Positions 12,724 through 23,620 are shown, counted from the stretch's first letter. The stretch: DNA of 64,000 nucleotides from Aedes albopictus (GCF_035046485.1 NC_085137.1:478603396-478667395), one strand, 5' to 3'. The notes: generated by a model from the letters alone, not told the origin. Made by a program: numbers and translations.

Positions 12724-13371
12724 TACACTGGACGGCTGCTTGCGGTGAAAATTACTATTCTGAAGGTCAATTTAAATACACCTCCTCTCCTCTTCTTGGC
12801 GTAACGTCCTCACTGGGACAAAGCCTGCTTCTCAGCTTAGTGTTCTATGAGCACTTCCACAGTTATTGACTGAGAGCTTCCTCTGCCAATGACCATTTTT
12901 GCATGTGTATATCGTGTGGCAGGCACGAAGATACTCTATGCCCAAGGAAGTCAAGGAAATTTCCTTTACGAAAAGATCCTGGACCGACCGGGAATCGAAC
13001 CCGTCACCCTCAGCATGGTCCTGCTGAATACCCGTGCGTTTACCGCCTCGGCTATATGGGCCCTTAATTTAAATACACAACGCCACTAAATTTATGCTGA
13101 CTGAGTTTCGTTTCAATTCAACAGAATTATGATTTCAATTTTACCATTGACTCGATTTTCAATTAAAAAAAGTTTCTGTTGGCAACCGGATTCGAACCAA
13201 GAACCTTGACATCACCAGGCTCGAACGCTACCAATCGGCTATCGAACCGGTTGATGTGAGAAGATACAAAACGCACAGAAGAAGTGTTGGTGGGTCGATG
13301 ATCATGTTTTGCCATGGTAAATTCAAAAACATTTTTATGCTTGTCACTACTGCAAGCCGTCTTTCAGTGTA
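12724..13371. mobile_element. TA-flanked MITE with internal tRNA-like core, copy 1, split by a SINE
   Basis: The left end TACACTGGACGGCTGCTTGC and the right end, read in reverse as TACACTGAAAGACGGCTTGC, form an imperfect terminal inverted repeat with TA at both edges, as in Tc1/mariner-type MITEs. The interior carries a tRNA-like block on the minus strand at about 13180-13260: box A TAGCCGATTGG and box B GGTTCGAATCC. A full SINE sits at 12782-13063. Removing it with one target-site copy aligns this element with the uninterrupted copy at 19232-19581. Confidence 0.8.
12782..13063 (-). mobile_element. tRNA-derived SINE (Feilai-like), copy A
   Basis: The minus-strand head GGGCCCATATAGCCGAGGCG has box A, and GACGGGTTCGATTCCCGGTC has box B. 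A long variable arm (AGCATGACCATGCTGAGG) marks a type II, Leu- or Ser-like tRNA ancestor. The body ends in GTTACGCCAAGAAGAGG-type sequence. A perfect 13-bp target-site duplication AATTTAAATACAC lies at 12769-12781 and 13066-13078. The family name is recalled and not checked; the SINE call itself is firm. Confidence 0.9.
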
Positions 13372-13478
13372 TGAAACGCATTGAAACCCATTTGAAAACC
13401 TCTTGAAACTCTCTTGATAACCCTTTGAAATCCCCTAAACTTCCTGAAATGTCCTGAAACGCAACGAAACAAGTCAGA
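13372..13478. repeat. CCCTGAAAC-type degenerate repeat
   Basis: Units such as CCTCTTGAAACTCTCTTG and CCTGAAATGTCCTGAAACGC follow directly on the MITE. Confidence 0.5.
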
Positions 13479-13845
13479 CTAAGGTTTGAGCCTATGGCCT
13501 TCTGCTGTACATATGTGTCGTATCCATTCTACTCGGTCCATGGCTATGTGTATCCAGTTCCGCACTCTGCGAAGGGTCCGCCACGCCCTCCGCTTGATCG
13601 ACCTACTTAGCTCGCTGCGCACCATGTCTTCTTGTACCGGTCGGATGACTTTCGAGAACCATTTTATTCGGGTTGCTATATGATGACGTGACCCACCCAC
13701 CGTAGCCTCCCGATTTTCGCGGTGTAGACGATGGTTGGTTCTCTCAGCAGCCGTAGATGGTTCGCAACACCTTCCGTTGGTCCTCTGCATGTAGAGTCCA
13801 TGCTTCGTGCCCATAGAGGACTACCGGTCTAATCAACTTTGAAAG
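13479..13845 (-). pseudogene. Non-LTR retrotransposon C-terminal RT relic
   Basis: On the minus strand the pieces VVLYGHEAWTLHAEDQRKVL and related downstream sequence match the wording at the end of RTE-type reverse transcriptases (YG.E.WTL). Frame changes are needed within about 360 bp, so it is decayed. The segment lies between CCCTGAAAC-type repeats. Confidence 0.6.
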
Positions 13846-14065
13846 CCTTTAAAACCCTCTAGAACACCCCTGAAATCTCATTGAGAGCATTCTGAAATCT
13901 TTGGAAGCCATTTACATAGAGAACTAATCAAAATGCTTTTGATCAAGGCATTCAGCACTACTGAAAACATCATGGAACTCCTTAGAACGTTTCGAAACCC
14001 TTTGAAATGTTCCTGAAATTTTCTTGAAAGCATCCTTACGCCCAGGGAAACCATTTCCACGCAAT
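13846..14065. repeat. CCCTGAAAC-type degenerate repeat
   Basis: Units like CCCCTGAAATCTCATTGAG and TTCGAAACCCTTTGAAATG recur at irregular spacing. Confidence 0.45.
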
Positions 14066-14279
14066 CACATGCTCACGTGATGTTGTCTTATAAACAGGAG
14101 TCGCATTACTGTTAGCGAGCACTCAACAGCACATTACTTTCTAAGACTCAAAATTGCCACAAAAATTCAACTTATTGGACGCAGTGCCTTAATTTCCCCA
14201 ACATAGGGGAGGAATAAAAACTCTTGTAGAGTAAGTACAAGTATATACTTCAATGACCTGTCTTTTCAAATATTATTGG

Positions 14280-14585
14280 CTTCATATTATCCCTTACCAC
14301 ACATACCAATAGTCGTTCTACACTTTTTTGCACAATATCTGATGGATAGTTCCTTTTTTCCTTTAAAGATTTAGCAAATCTTGCTGTCCAAATTTGACTT
14401 GGACGCACCTCGTTTTCTGCCGCGTCCGTGTAAGTTGTTCAGTGTGTTATGCATACCAAATCGTTTGACAGCATTTTGGACAGCAAAAACACTAACACAT
14501 TCAACTTTTGCTAATTTTTTTCGTGATAATCATAGCAATAGCAATTTTCGAATTATGTATTTTACTAAGAGTAGACCCATTTGTT
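14280..14585 (-). pseudogene. Tc1/mariner-type transposase N-terminal relic
   Basis: On the minus strand one frame reads VFAVQNAVKRFGMHNTLNN, then GRGRKRGASKSNLDSKIC, a stop, and KELSIRYCAKKCRTTIG. This is the paired helix-turn-helix DNA-binding region of Tc1/mariner transposases: first HTH ending in VQNAVKRF, a GRGRK minor-groove hook, and a second HTH around LSIR..AKK. Stops occur near 14312 (taa inside the second HTH) and at both ends. No DDE/D catalytic part follows, so it is a dead fragment. Which Tc1/mariner branch it belongs to cannot be told from this part. Confidence 0.7.
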
Positions 14586-15065
14586 ACCTGTGATCGACGG
14601 CCGTTGAGGTAATTTAGCCAATTGTTTTTAAATTGCTCAATTATTGTGAGTTGCAATCACTTTCTTCTAATATTTTTATCGCTTCAATATTAGGTCAGCG
14701 GAGCTATAAGATTAATTTGCAAATATTACTCGACTCCAGCAGTCCTCATGGAAACGCATTGGCGAAATTACCCCAACTCCTTCTAGGATGTGAAGAATGA
14801 TCTCACCCAGCTCCATGTCGTCTGATAACCGCAACAACTCCTTCAATTTTCTGCAATACTGTTGGCTACCAAATGTTCATCCATTTCAGTCACTTCACGA
14901 GGAAGCACAATGTGCAGCTGCCCCAAATACGAGTCACTTTTCACTTTTTCCTATGAATAATCCCAAGTTTTCCCTTAAAAGTTTTTCCTTAAAAACTTCA
15001 ACTGAACAGAAGGTTCAGCAGGTTAACACTTGGCATTTTTCGAATGATAAGTTTTTCATATAAGT
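14586..15065. other. Intron 1, unassigned
   Basis: No coding frame or repeat that I can support. A short inverted-looking TTTTTCCTTAAAA pair lies near 14975-14995. Confidence 0.35.
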
Positions 15066-15080
15066 GTGGGCCAACCTGAA

Positions 15081-15365
15081 GGGCCCATATAGCCGAGGCG
15101 GTAAACGCACGGGTATTCAGCATGACCATGCTGAGGGTGACGGGTTCGATTCCCGGTCGGTCCAGGATCTTTTCGTAAAGGAAATTTCCTTGACTTCCTT
15201 GGGCATAGAGTATCTTCGTGCCTGCCACACGATATACACATGCAAAATGGTCATTGGCAGAGGAAGCTCTCAGTTAATAACTGTGGAAGTGCTCATAGAA
15301 CACTAAGCTGAGAAGCAGGCTTTGTCACAGTGAGGACGTTACGCCAAGAAGAGAAGAGAGAGAGA
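15081..15365 (+). mobile_element. tRNA-derived SINE (Feilai-like), copy B
   Basis: Plus-strand copy with box A TAGCCGAGGCGG and box B GGTTCGATTCC, nearly identical to the copies at 12782 and 22476. It ends in GAAGAGAAGAGAGAGAG. A perfect 14-bp target-site duplication GTGGGCCAACCTGA lies at 15066-15079 and 15366-15379. Apparent long frames across it are shadows of the tRNA-like head. Confidence 0.92.
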
Positions 15366-15379
15366 GTGGGCCAACCTGA

Positions 15380-16620
15380 TGAAGAAATGTTAAGAGAAAA
15401 ATTGTAGAGGATGAGAACATTTAAATTCAAGTAAACTTCCAGAATGTCATTTGGAAAACCGCATTGAATTTAATGTTTGTCCCTCGCGATCCCTTATCGC
15501 TTCATAAATTTCCGCAAAAGTCACCGCGATAAAATGCCTAATTTCACTGACAAACGTCCACCCAAAACATTAATCCCACTTTAAATTGAACAGCCGCCTC
15601 ATCGCAAAAAAGCAAGCATTTTTTTACACAACAAAGCGAACATGTTGAGCAGCACGACTATTGTTCCGTTTGTTAAACGTTAACATTCAGCAGAGCTTCT
15701 TCGCAGCAGCAGCACAGAACGATGACATCACAGACAGCATAGCGTAGCCTACATCAACGCGAGGCAATCTCATAAAACGTTTTCCTTCGGCTGGCTGTAT
15801 AGTGTAACTATCTATCTATAAAGCTCTAACCTACTGAGCTACTAGTTAGCAGCAGAAGAGCAAACAACTGACATCTCTGGTCTATTCATGAACTTTTCCC
15901 TTCCTATATAGAATCAGCGACACTATATCTATAGCCATTTCTTACCTTTCTCCTTAGTGCATTGGAAAGGAACAGTCAGTGTAGATTTTAATCATACTCG
16001 GGGGAGTGTGCGAGAGCTTCGAAAAGTGACACAAACAGACGGTTTCCTTGGAATGAATCACAAATTACAGAGAGCTGCATGGTACCATAACAGGTTACGG
16101 ATAATAGCAATATTCATAGACTTTAATAAAAAAGAAAAATAACAAAAATTAGCAGCAAAAAATATGTTAGGAAAGTTTGAAATCCATGATAGAACAAGGA
16201 AAACGTAACATAAGTATACGTAATTTGTGTGTGTATCTATCTAATTACCTCGCCTTTAGCAGACCAAAAGCAAACGGTGCCGATTTCGTTCTTGATCTCG
16301 GGAAATTTAGTGCATACGACACCCGCATCATCTTTCTATATGTATCCATTTGGAAGATGATGCGATGCGGATGCAGCAGGAAAAAAGATAAGAAAATGGT
16401 CCTCACGCCATTCAGCGTTGTCATTGATAGTGGTGTATACGCTTCCGAGAAATTCGGGGGCCCTTTTTGAAATAGAAAAGCATAATCTTGTGATGCCGAC
16501 GTCACAGTTCAATAGCATCTCGGGTAAAATAATCGTATTAGAAATTGGTTCAAACGAAACTACCTATACAAACACACCACTATCGTTACAAGATCTAACG
16601 AACAAAAAAAACTTGTAATT
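15380..16620. other. Intron 1, unassigned
   Basis: No retroelement motif or inverted repeat seen. Short frames on both strands at 16177-16505 overlap each other and show no family resemblance. Confidence 0.35.
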
Positions 16621-16624
16621 AGAA

Positions 16625-16752
16625 GACACGGAATGTTGCCAATTGACAAATTGAGAGATGAAATTTGAGGAAAAAAAAAATCGCATTCTGGTGGGACTCG
16701 AACCCACGACTCCGTATCCGCTAGACCAGCGCTTCAACCAACAGCATCTTCG
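16625..16752 (-). mobile_element. tRNA-derived SINE fragment (family 2)
   Basis: The minus strand reads GGTTGAAGCGCTGGTCTAGC, then CGGAGTCGTGGGTTCGAGTC and CCACCAGAATGCG, a tRNA-like head with box B GGTTCGAGTCC. An A/T-rich body with CTCTCAATTTGTCAATTGG follows, as in the 2262 copy. The anticodon arm does not fold cleanly, so it is a retroposed relic. Confidence 0.6.
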
Positions 16753-16756
16753 ACAG

Positions 16757-16905
16757 GCATCCCAAGTAACATTTTTTAGTCAAATAGACTAGAAGAGGTT
16801 CTTAGATTCATCATAAAACCAAAATGAAGGTATTAGCCTTTTATGACGGTCCCTAAAACCTTTGCAAGACTAATTATTGGTCATCAAAATGTAACTTAGG
16901 ATGCC
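16757..16905. mobile_element. MITE with GGCATCCCAAGTAAC terminal inverted repeats
   Basis: The left end GGCATCCCAAGTAACATTTT and the right end read in reverse, GGCATCCTAAGTTACATTTT, match with two mismatches. The 149-bp element has no coding capacity. It abuts the tRNA-like SINE head on its left. The CCCAAGTAAC terminus is shared with the MITEs at 28047 and with single ends near 20162 and 27068. Confidence 0.75.
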
Positions 16906-17734
16906 AGGTTCCAGATTGTTTCGTTGTACTCAATATTTGACACAGTGTAGTGCTTTCATTTGTCGATTTGCTTTTTCCTAGTCCGCGATTTTTTCATTGG
17001 CAAGTTTTAAACCGTAAATAAACCCCGTGTGAACACGAAATAGAACAAAATAAAAACCGGACGCAAAGAGAAAAAATATCAGCACTGTATATATGCAACG
17101 GATCTCCCCGTCAATGTAATGAATTTATTTAGGTGACAAATCGTTTTTTTTTTCACCCTATACACATTTCCTAAATGAAGATTCCAATGTGCCCACTGTA
17201 TGTGATTCCTTTCTTTGAGCGTTTTATAAACCACGTAGATATTTTCCTTAAAAAAAGAGCGTAGCCCTCCGCTTTCCACAAATTTTCATATTTTTTCATG
17301 GACAGAAATCTACAATAGGGCGAAAAGAAGCCTAATGTTGCCAAAATTAGCCTACGTGAACCCATTTCTATGAGTAGCTGTGCTTCTCGAGTAGCTGTTT
17401 GTAGACAAGCGGCCGAAACAATGAGCCTTCGTTTTCTACCATTTTCACGCTATCACTTTAACCTGTATATTTCGGGAGATCGGGTTAATCTGCGTCTTTG
17501 GGTTAAACTGTACCACCCAACATTTACCTGATACTGAGAGTTTTGATTATTTAGTGGTACAAACCATTGAAAACATGTTTCATTGAAACATTAATGATAC
17601 GCGTTCGAGTAATTTACGGTTTAAGGACCGTTGGTATTTAATGAATGAATACCTTATAATATTACAACAATTCATTAACGGCTGTTATAACAGCTATTTG
17701 ACGCTGTTGAAAATGCTTTGACATCCATGTGCAC
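16906..17734. other. Intron 1, unassigned
   Basis: AT-rich sequence with no repeat structure or coding frame that I can support. Confidence 0.35.
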
Positions 17735-17885
17735 AACAGAACATGTGCTCGATGAACAAAATGAGATTTGAATTATGAAAAGAAATCCACGTACTCCGGT
17801 GAGACTCGAACTCACGACTCCCAATTTGCTACACGGGCGCTTCTATTCCTTCAAGCTACGGAGTCACTCGGCTATCTCCGTCACC
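17735..17885 (-). mobile_element. tRNA-derived SINE fragment (family 2)
   Basis: The minus strand has GGAGATAGCCGAGTGACTCC (box A region) and GGGAGTCGTGAGTTCGAGTC (box B), with an extra-long arm as in type II tRNAs. The body includes AATTCAAATCTCATTTTGTT. Related to 16625-16752. Confidence 0.55.
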
Positions 17886-18059
17886 AGTTGACCTAGAACT
17901 GTACTCCATTCCACAGTCGCACATGGTTATCTTCTTTTCACAATTCAAACCTTCTTCGGATGGGATTAGATGAACATGAAATTATTTTTAATTGCCAAGA
18001 GCTTCGTGCACCGTCTCCCAATCAGTTATTGGTATGACAATTAGTGTGCGGTCGGACTC

Positions 18060-18950
18060 TCGACGGGTCAAAAAGTGATTGACAGTTAACTTTCCGTCAT
18101 CAACCATGTACGGTACCGGCGAGCGCCACGGTACAACCTAAAGCGACTAAAGCAACCGGATGTCGCCTCAGCATACGCGCAGAATCTCGAGGAAGCATTG
18201 CCGAACGAGGGTGAGCTCGATGGGGCCTCTCAAGAGGACTGCTGAAGAACAATGAAAGCAGCCATCAACAACGCAGAAGAGAGCACCATCGGGTACGTGG
18301 ATCGGAGTCGACGAAACGAGTGGTTTGACGAATAGTAGAGGAGAAGAACGCAGCACGGGCGGTAATGCTGCAGCAAGGAACTCGGCAGAACGTGGAACGT
18401 TACAAACAGAAGCGAAAACAGCAGATCCTAAAAAAAGAGTGCAAAGAAATGGAACTGCTGGGTCGTTCCCATGAAACAAGGAAGCTCTACCAGCAGCTTA
18501 ACGCATCCCGCAACGGCTTCGAGCCACGACCCGAAAAATGCAGGGATAAGGACGGGGACCTCTTGACGGTTGGATGTGAGGTGATCGAAAGGTGAAAGCA
18601 GTACTGAGATGAGCATCTGAATGGCGTGGCGAGCGTAGGCAAGGGGGACTACGACAATGGGGGGAACGACTACATCAATTCAAAATCCGATCAATTTGTA
18701 TGCTTTGCGGATGACATGGATATTATCACCAGAACATTTGGAACGGTGGCAGAACTGTACACCCGCTTGAAACGAAAAGTAGCAATGATCGCACTGTTGG
18801 TGAATGTGTCACACTCAAAGTACATACTGACAGGCAGAACTGAACATGACCGGATTCGTCTAAGTAGTAATGTCACGATAGACGGGGATGCCTCCAAGGT
18901 GGCGGAGGAATTCGTCTTCCTTGAATCTTTGGATTTGACTGAATGAATGT
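18060..18950 (+). pseudogene. Decayed RTE-type fragment with large internal deletion
   Basis: From about 18070 the sequence parallels the linker of the 4.15-6.54 kb copy. KKECKEMELLGRSHETRKLY and the QQLNASRNGFEPRPEKC piece lead toward the RT start. Near 18655 it jumps directly to FVCFADDMDIITRTFGTVAE, which contains the RT catalytic FADD box, and on to the VNVSHSKYILTG and NVTIDGDASKVAEEFVFL pieces. Most of RT motifs 1-5 is therefore deleted. It cannot be active. Confidence 0.75.
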
Positions 18951-19231
18951 CTAAGCAATTTTTTTTTTATTTTTCTTGCAGTTTTCAGCCTAAATATTAA
19001 TTCAGGGGATGGCCAAAATGTGCTAATTCATTTTTTGTTCCTCTCTGTTCGGGCATTCATAGTTTTTTGAACATATGTTCTGCCTCCCTCAAAAAGTTCA
19101 CAATTCTGCCTATATAGATGTACTGGTTCAGAAAACCTAAACGAATTTTTCAAGCATTTAAATCTACACAAGATAGACAAAATGATCAGGACAGGCAAAA
19201 AAGTGAAAACACTTTTCAAAAAATGGTCAAC

Positions 19232-19581
19232 TACACTGAACGGCGGCTTGCGGTGAAAATTACTATTCTGAGGGTCAATTTAAATACACAACGCCACTAA
19301 ATTTGTGCAGACTGATTTTCGTTTCATTTCAACAGAATTATGTTTTCAATTTTACCATGGACTCGATTTTCAATTAAAAAAAGTCTCTGTTGGCAACCGG
19401 ATTCGAACCAAGAACCTTGACTTCACCAGGCTCGCACGCTACCACTCGGCTATCGAACCGGTTGATGTGAGAAGAAACAAACGCAAACAAGAAGCGTTGG
19501 TGGGTCGATGATCATGTTTTGCCATGGTAAATTTAAAAACATTGTTATGCTTGTCATTACTGCAAGCCGCCTTTCAGTGTA
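19232..19581. mobile_element. TA-flanked MITE with internal tRNA-like core, copy 2 (uninterrupted)
   Basis: The left end TACACTGAACGGCGGCTTGC and the right end in reverse, TACACTGAAAGGCGGCTTGC, differ at one base over 20. TA dinucleotides are at both edges. The interior holds a tRNA-like block on the minus strand at 19390-19470: TAGCCGAGTGGTAGCGTGC (box A) and TTGGTTCGAATCCGG (box B). The element is 350 bp and non-coding. It is the empty-site paralogue of the SINE-split copy at 12724. Confidence 0.85.
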
Positions 19582-19758
19582 GCCGTAACTTTTCGAAAAG
19601 TTCATAAAAAAAATCTCAAATTTTTACTGTAAGTTAGCCAACTAGTTGTCTATCATTGGTTCAAATTTGGGAAAGATTGGGCTGTTCTACATAAAATAAT
19701 AAAGGTTTTAGTAAATGGCGAAATTATCCAATAGCCAACTTTGAGCTGTTATCCCAAG

Positions 19759-20159
19759 CAGTGTTGAAAATTTCATTTCGTCATATCTAAATTCAATCGC
19801 CTACAGCTAATTTTAGAAGCTGAACCTGAGAACATGGTATATGAAAAACTTGTGCGGCTAGACCAGTTCTGCTAGAAAGTCACGGAAAAACCGATATTTT
19901 TCGAATATTTAAGGTAAATGTCACGGATCACCTTTAAAAAATGCTAAATGATATTCACCGTGAATATCATTTGGCATTTTTCAAAGGAAGCCCGTGACAT
20001 TTACGTTAAATATTCGAAAAATAGCGGTTTTTTCGTGCCTTTCTAGCAGAACTGGTCTAGCTGCACAAGTCTTTCATATACCATATTCTCAGGTTCAGCC
20101 TCCAAAATGAGCTGTAGGTGATTGAATTTAGATATGACGAAATGAATTTTTCAGCACTG
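19759..20159. mobile_element. Foldback (near-complete palindrome) element
   Basis: Arms of about 200 bp meet at a centre near 19958 (ATGATATTCACCGTGAATATCAT). Each side carries CATTTCGTCATATCTAAATT and GACCAGTTCTGCTAGAAAG in mirrored order. By eye the arms agree at about nine bases in ten. There is no coding capacity and almost no loop. An ATCCCAAGCA word occurs next to both ends but in direct orientation. Confidence 0.85.
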
Positions 20160-20690
20160 ATCCCAAGCAACCAAAAGTTCCGATAAGAGGGTACTTTATA
20201 AGCTAAGCAGCTTGTTCGAGGTTTCTTATTAGCATTCTAAGCAGCTTTTTTAAGTAATCACATAAGCTTTTTTAAGTAATTCACATAAGGTAGCTGCATA
20301 GCCTTCTTATCTTTCAGAATCACTACCTTGTTGATGGTATGTAATTTATGTCTGAAAATACTTCTGATGATTATATTTTCACACACGTCGCACCTATGTG
20401 GATTTGAATTGGATCCTTCTGCGAGATAGCCTGCTGACTTACCGCTGCGCTGCTTAAGACAGTTGGCAAAGTCAAGCTAACTTCACAATTGTAACTGTAG
20501 GCATGTGGTAGAGCGTAGGGCTCTCACGCAGCTGGTGGGCTGTATGTTTTTTTGTTTAAGCCAAATGCTCATTGATTTAATAAATACAATTTTGTCTGTC
20601 ACTCGTGTATGCATAAACATTTCTGCAAAAAAATTAACATTCGATCTTCATTGACCCACAATGCTACTGAACTGACCCGGCAGAGCAGGG
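20160..20690. other. Intron 1, CCCAAGCAAC-type MITE end and unassigned sequence
   Basis: ATCCCAAGCAACCAAAAGTT at 20160 matches the inverse of the end near 27068, so a MITE end is likely, but its partner is not evident here. Several AAGCAGCTT and TTTTTTAAGTAAT words repeat at 20200-20290. A worn tRNA-like stretch lies near 20395-20460. Confidence 0.35.
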
Positions 20691-22475
20691 AGTGGTATAG
20701 GAAAGCGAGAGCAGCCGAAAAACGAATCCACCGCAGAAAGAAAAAAATACCATGAGGAAAATGTGATTGCTCAGACGCAAAGAAAGTGTGGAGCAGAATG
20801 ATATGCGGAGGTTTTACGAAAGTGGCAATGGCGTGCGGAGAAAAACAGCGCCTTCTCCCATCACGTGCAATGACCGTGAAGGAAACTTGCTCACAGACAA
20901 AACAATGGTGGCTGCCAGGTGGAGAGAGCACTTCGAGGAGTTGTTGAACGGTGGGGGTGGAAGAGCGCCAGGCAGGATTCGAATCGACGACTACGGACAG
21001 TCTGTGGAACCTCCAACGCTAGATGAGGTCAAGACAGCCATTAGAGGGCTGAAAAACAATAAGGCTGCTGGAAAGGACGAACTCCCGGTCGAGATTCTCA
21101 AGCACGGAAGTGAGCAGCTGTATCGTATCAACTCTTACACCGTATAATATTGAATATGTGGGAAGAGGAAGAACTGCCTGCTAGTTGGTTGGATGGCCTC
21201 ATTTGCGCTCTATACAAAAAAGGGCATCGACTGGAGTGCGCGAATTACAGAAGAATAATACTTCTCAACTCAGCGAGCAAAATTTTGTCCGCCGGAATCC
21301 TGTTTAACAGGCTGAGGCCGATTGAGGAGTCCTTCGTCAGCGAATATCAGGCGGGTTTTTATGAGGGCCGATCAACGACAGATCAGATGTTCACTCTGTA
21401 GCAGATTCTCGATAAATTTCGGAAGTACAACTTGCAGCCCCACCATCTGTTTATTTATTGATTTCAAGGCGGCGTACGATTCAGTGAAGAGAAACGAGTT
21501 ATGGCAGATTATGATCGAACATGGTTTTCCAGCGAAGCCGATTAGACTGATTCGTGCGACGCTTGATGGTTAGCGGATAAAATTTCGTCATCGTTTGTAA
21601 CCTTAGACGGGCTGAAGCAGAGTGATGCTCCTTCGAACTTACTGTTCAACATAGCGCTGGAAGGAGCGATAAGGAGAGCTGGTGTGCAAAGGAGCGGAAC
21701 CGTTTTCACGAGTTCGCATATGCTCCTGCCCGAGCAGAAGGAAATAACAACTCCATAATGAAAAGCGTTATTTTGGCAAAATAACTGAGTAATGAAAACA
21801 GTTATTAACATGTTATTAACATAATATATTACGTTATAAACTTGTCTGTCATAAGCGGCAAAATAACAAAAATCATAACAAAAAAATGTTCCTGGAAGAC
21901 CAATTTGATAACATGTTTTGATGGTTTCAATAACAACTCAACAATAATGCATATAAAAATATTTCAATAACAAATTTTGAACTTTCGATGTTATTGATAA
22001 TAATTTAAAAGCAAAATTAGTTATGATTATAATATACCTAAAATATAATAATGTACTTTATATTTAATATAAGGTATGGTAAATGTCACGAGGGAGATAG
22101 AGTGCCCTCTCTCTCCACCATAATCAACCCATTTTTTTTTTAATTTCCCCAGAAGACTATTCTGAAATTTATGGTATCCCGAGCAGAGGAGAATAGCAAG
22201 TTAATAACTACGAAATCACATAACCTGTTTTTATATCTTGTTTTGTTATTATTAAATTATGAAGGCATAGCTTTTCCATAGCAAATTTTGTTGGACAATC
22301 TCATTTTGTTATAATCAAGCTATTGATATACATTAACTAAATTACATTTAAATAACATGTTTTGTTGGAGTACAAGTTTAGTTATTGTTGTACTATTGAT
22401 CAACTTATCAGCAATAGCACAACAGTAACAAGTTTTGAAATCACAGCAACAATTCGACAATTATGACCTGTCACT

Positions 22476-22763
22476 AAGGGGCCCATATAGCCGAGGCGGT
22501 AAACGCACGGGTATTCAGCATGACCATGCTGAGGGTGACGGGTTCGATTCCCGGTCGGTCCAGGATCTTTTCGTAAAGGAAATTTCCTTGACTTCCTTGG
22601 GCATAGAGTATCTTCGTGCCTGCCACACGATATACACATGCAAAATGGTCATTGGCAGAGGAAGCTCCTCAGTTAAAAACTGTGGAAGTGCTCATAGAAC
22701 ACTAAGCTGAGAAGCAGGCTTTGTCCCAGTGAGGACGTTACGCCAAGAAGAGGAGAGGAGGAG
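22476..22763 (+). mobile_element. tRNA-derived SINE (Feilai-like), copy C
   Basis: The head GGGCCCATATAGCCGAGGCG and box B GGTTCGATTCC are identical to copy B, and the tail ends GAAGAGGAGAGGAGGAG. A perfect 11-bp target-site duplication GACCTGTCACT lies at 22465-22475 and 22764-22774. The near identity to copies A and B suggests recent activity of the family. Confidence 0.92.
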
Positions 22764-22829
22764 GACCTGTCACTTTCTGTTGTTCCATTTTTGTATTCAG
22801 TTAAAAAGGAAATTCATTAACGACTCCTT

Positions 22830-23620
22830 TTAAGAATTCCTTAAATAATTTTCGGATAAGCACTTGGAGGTTCTGGAGGAACCTTTAGATAAATCAAGAG
22901 AACTACTGGCGCAATTGTCTTGGAGATTTCGAAGTTAATTCTTCTGAGCAATTATTAGGATTCTTGGCAGAATCTTTTGAAAAACTCCTGAAGAATCCTT
23001 CGGAATCCTTCATGGTGAAATCCTCAAAGAATTTTCACAGAAATCTCAAGATGAACTTCAGGACTAATGATCATAGGAAATTTTGAAGAAACCCTTGAAG
23101 GGATTCTATGCAGGATTCTGGAGGAATTTCCAGAGGAGTCTTTGAAAATCCATGAAAGATTCCATCAAAGAACTCTCGGAGAAATTACTCGAAGATTTTT
23201 GGAGTCATTTATAGAAAAGTTTATGACCAAATCTGTCGACATTTGGAAGAATTGTATGGCAAAGTCATTCGATAAACATAAAAGGAGTTTTTGACGGAAT
23301 CCATAGAGAAATAAATAGAGGAATCTTAGAAAAAAATATTGCAACAATTTCTGGTGAAAGTCCTGTAGGAATCATTAGAGGAAGTTCAGGAGAAATTATA
23401 GCAAAATTTTTGGATGAATTCTTGTAGAATCCAGGAGAAATATTTGACATAATTCTTGAATCCAGGGAAAAATCGGAGGAATTAAAACAATCTTTCCAGG
23501 AAAATTGTAATAATATGTACAATATTTCCAATATCCCAAAAATTTTCTGCAAAACTGTGAAGCATTCTAAAAATACTTCAGTTTCTATGCTGAAAAAAAA
23601 CAAAGGTCACACGTGCTCCG
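22830..23620. repeat. Degenerate GGAAT-type short-period repeat
   Basis: Variable 12-18-bp units around GAGGAATTTCCAGAGGAATC and GAATCCTTCGGAATCC recur across the tract. The small frames here are by-products of the period. The type recurs at 50090-50340 and 57610-58815. Confidence 0.6.

Noticed and set aside
15081..15170. Possible tRNA gene (type II Leu/Ser-like) with box A and box B
   Set aside because: The same head occurs at three places with identical non-tRNA bodies, tails and target-site duplications, so it is a SINE head.
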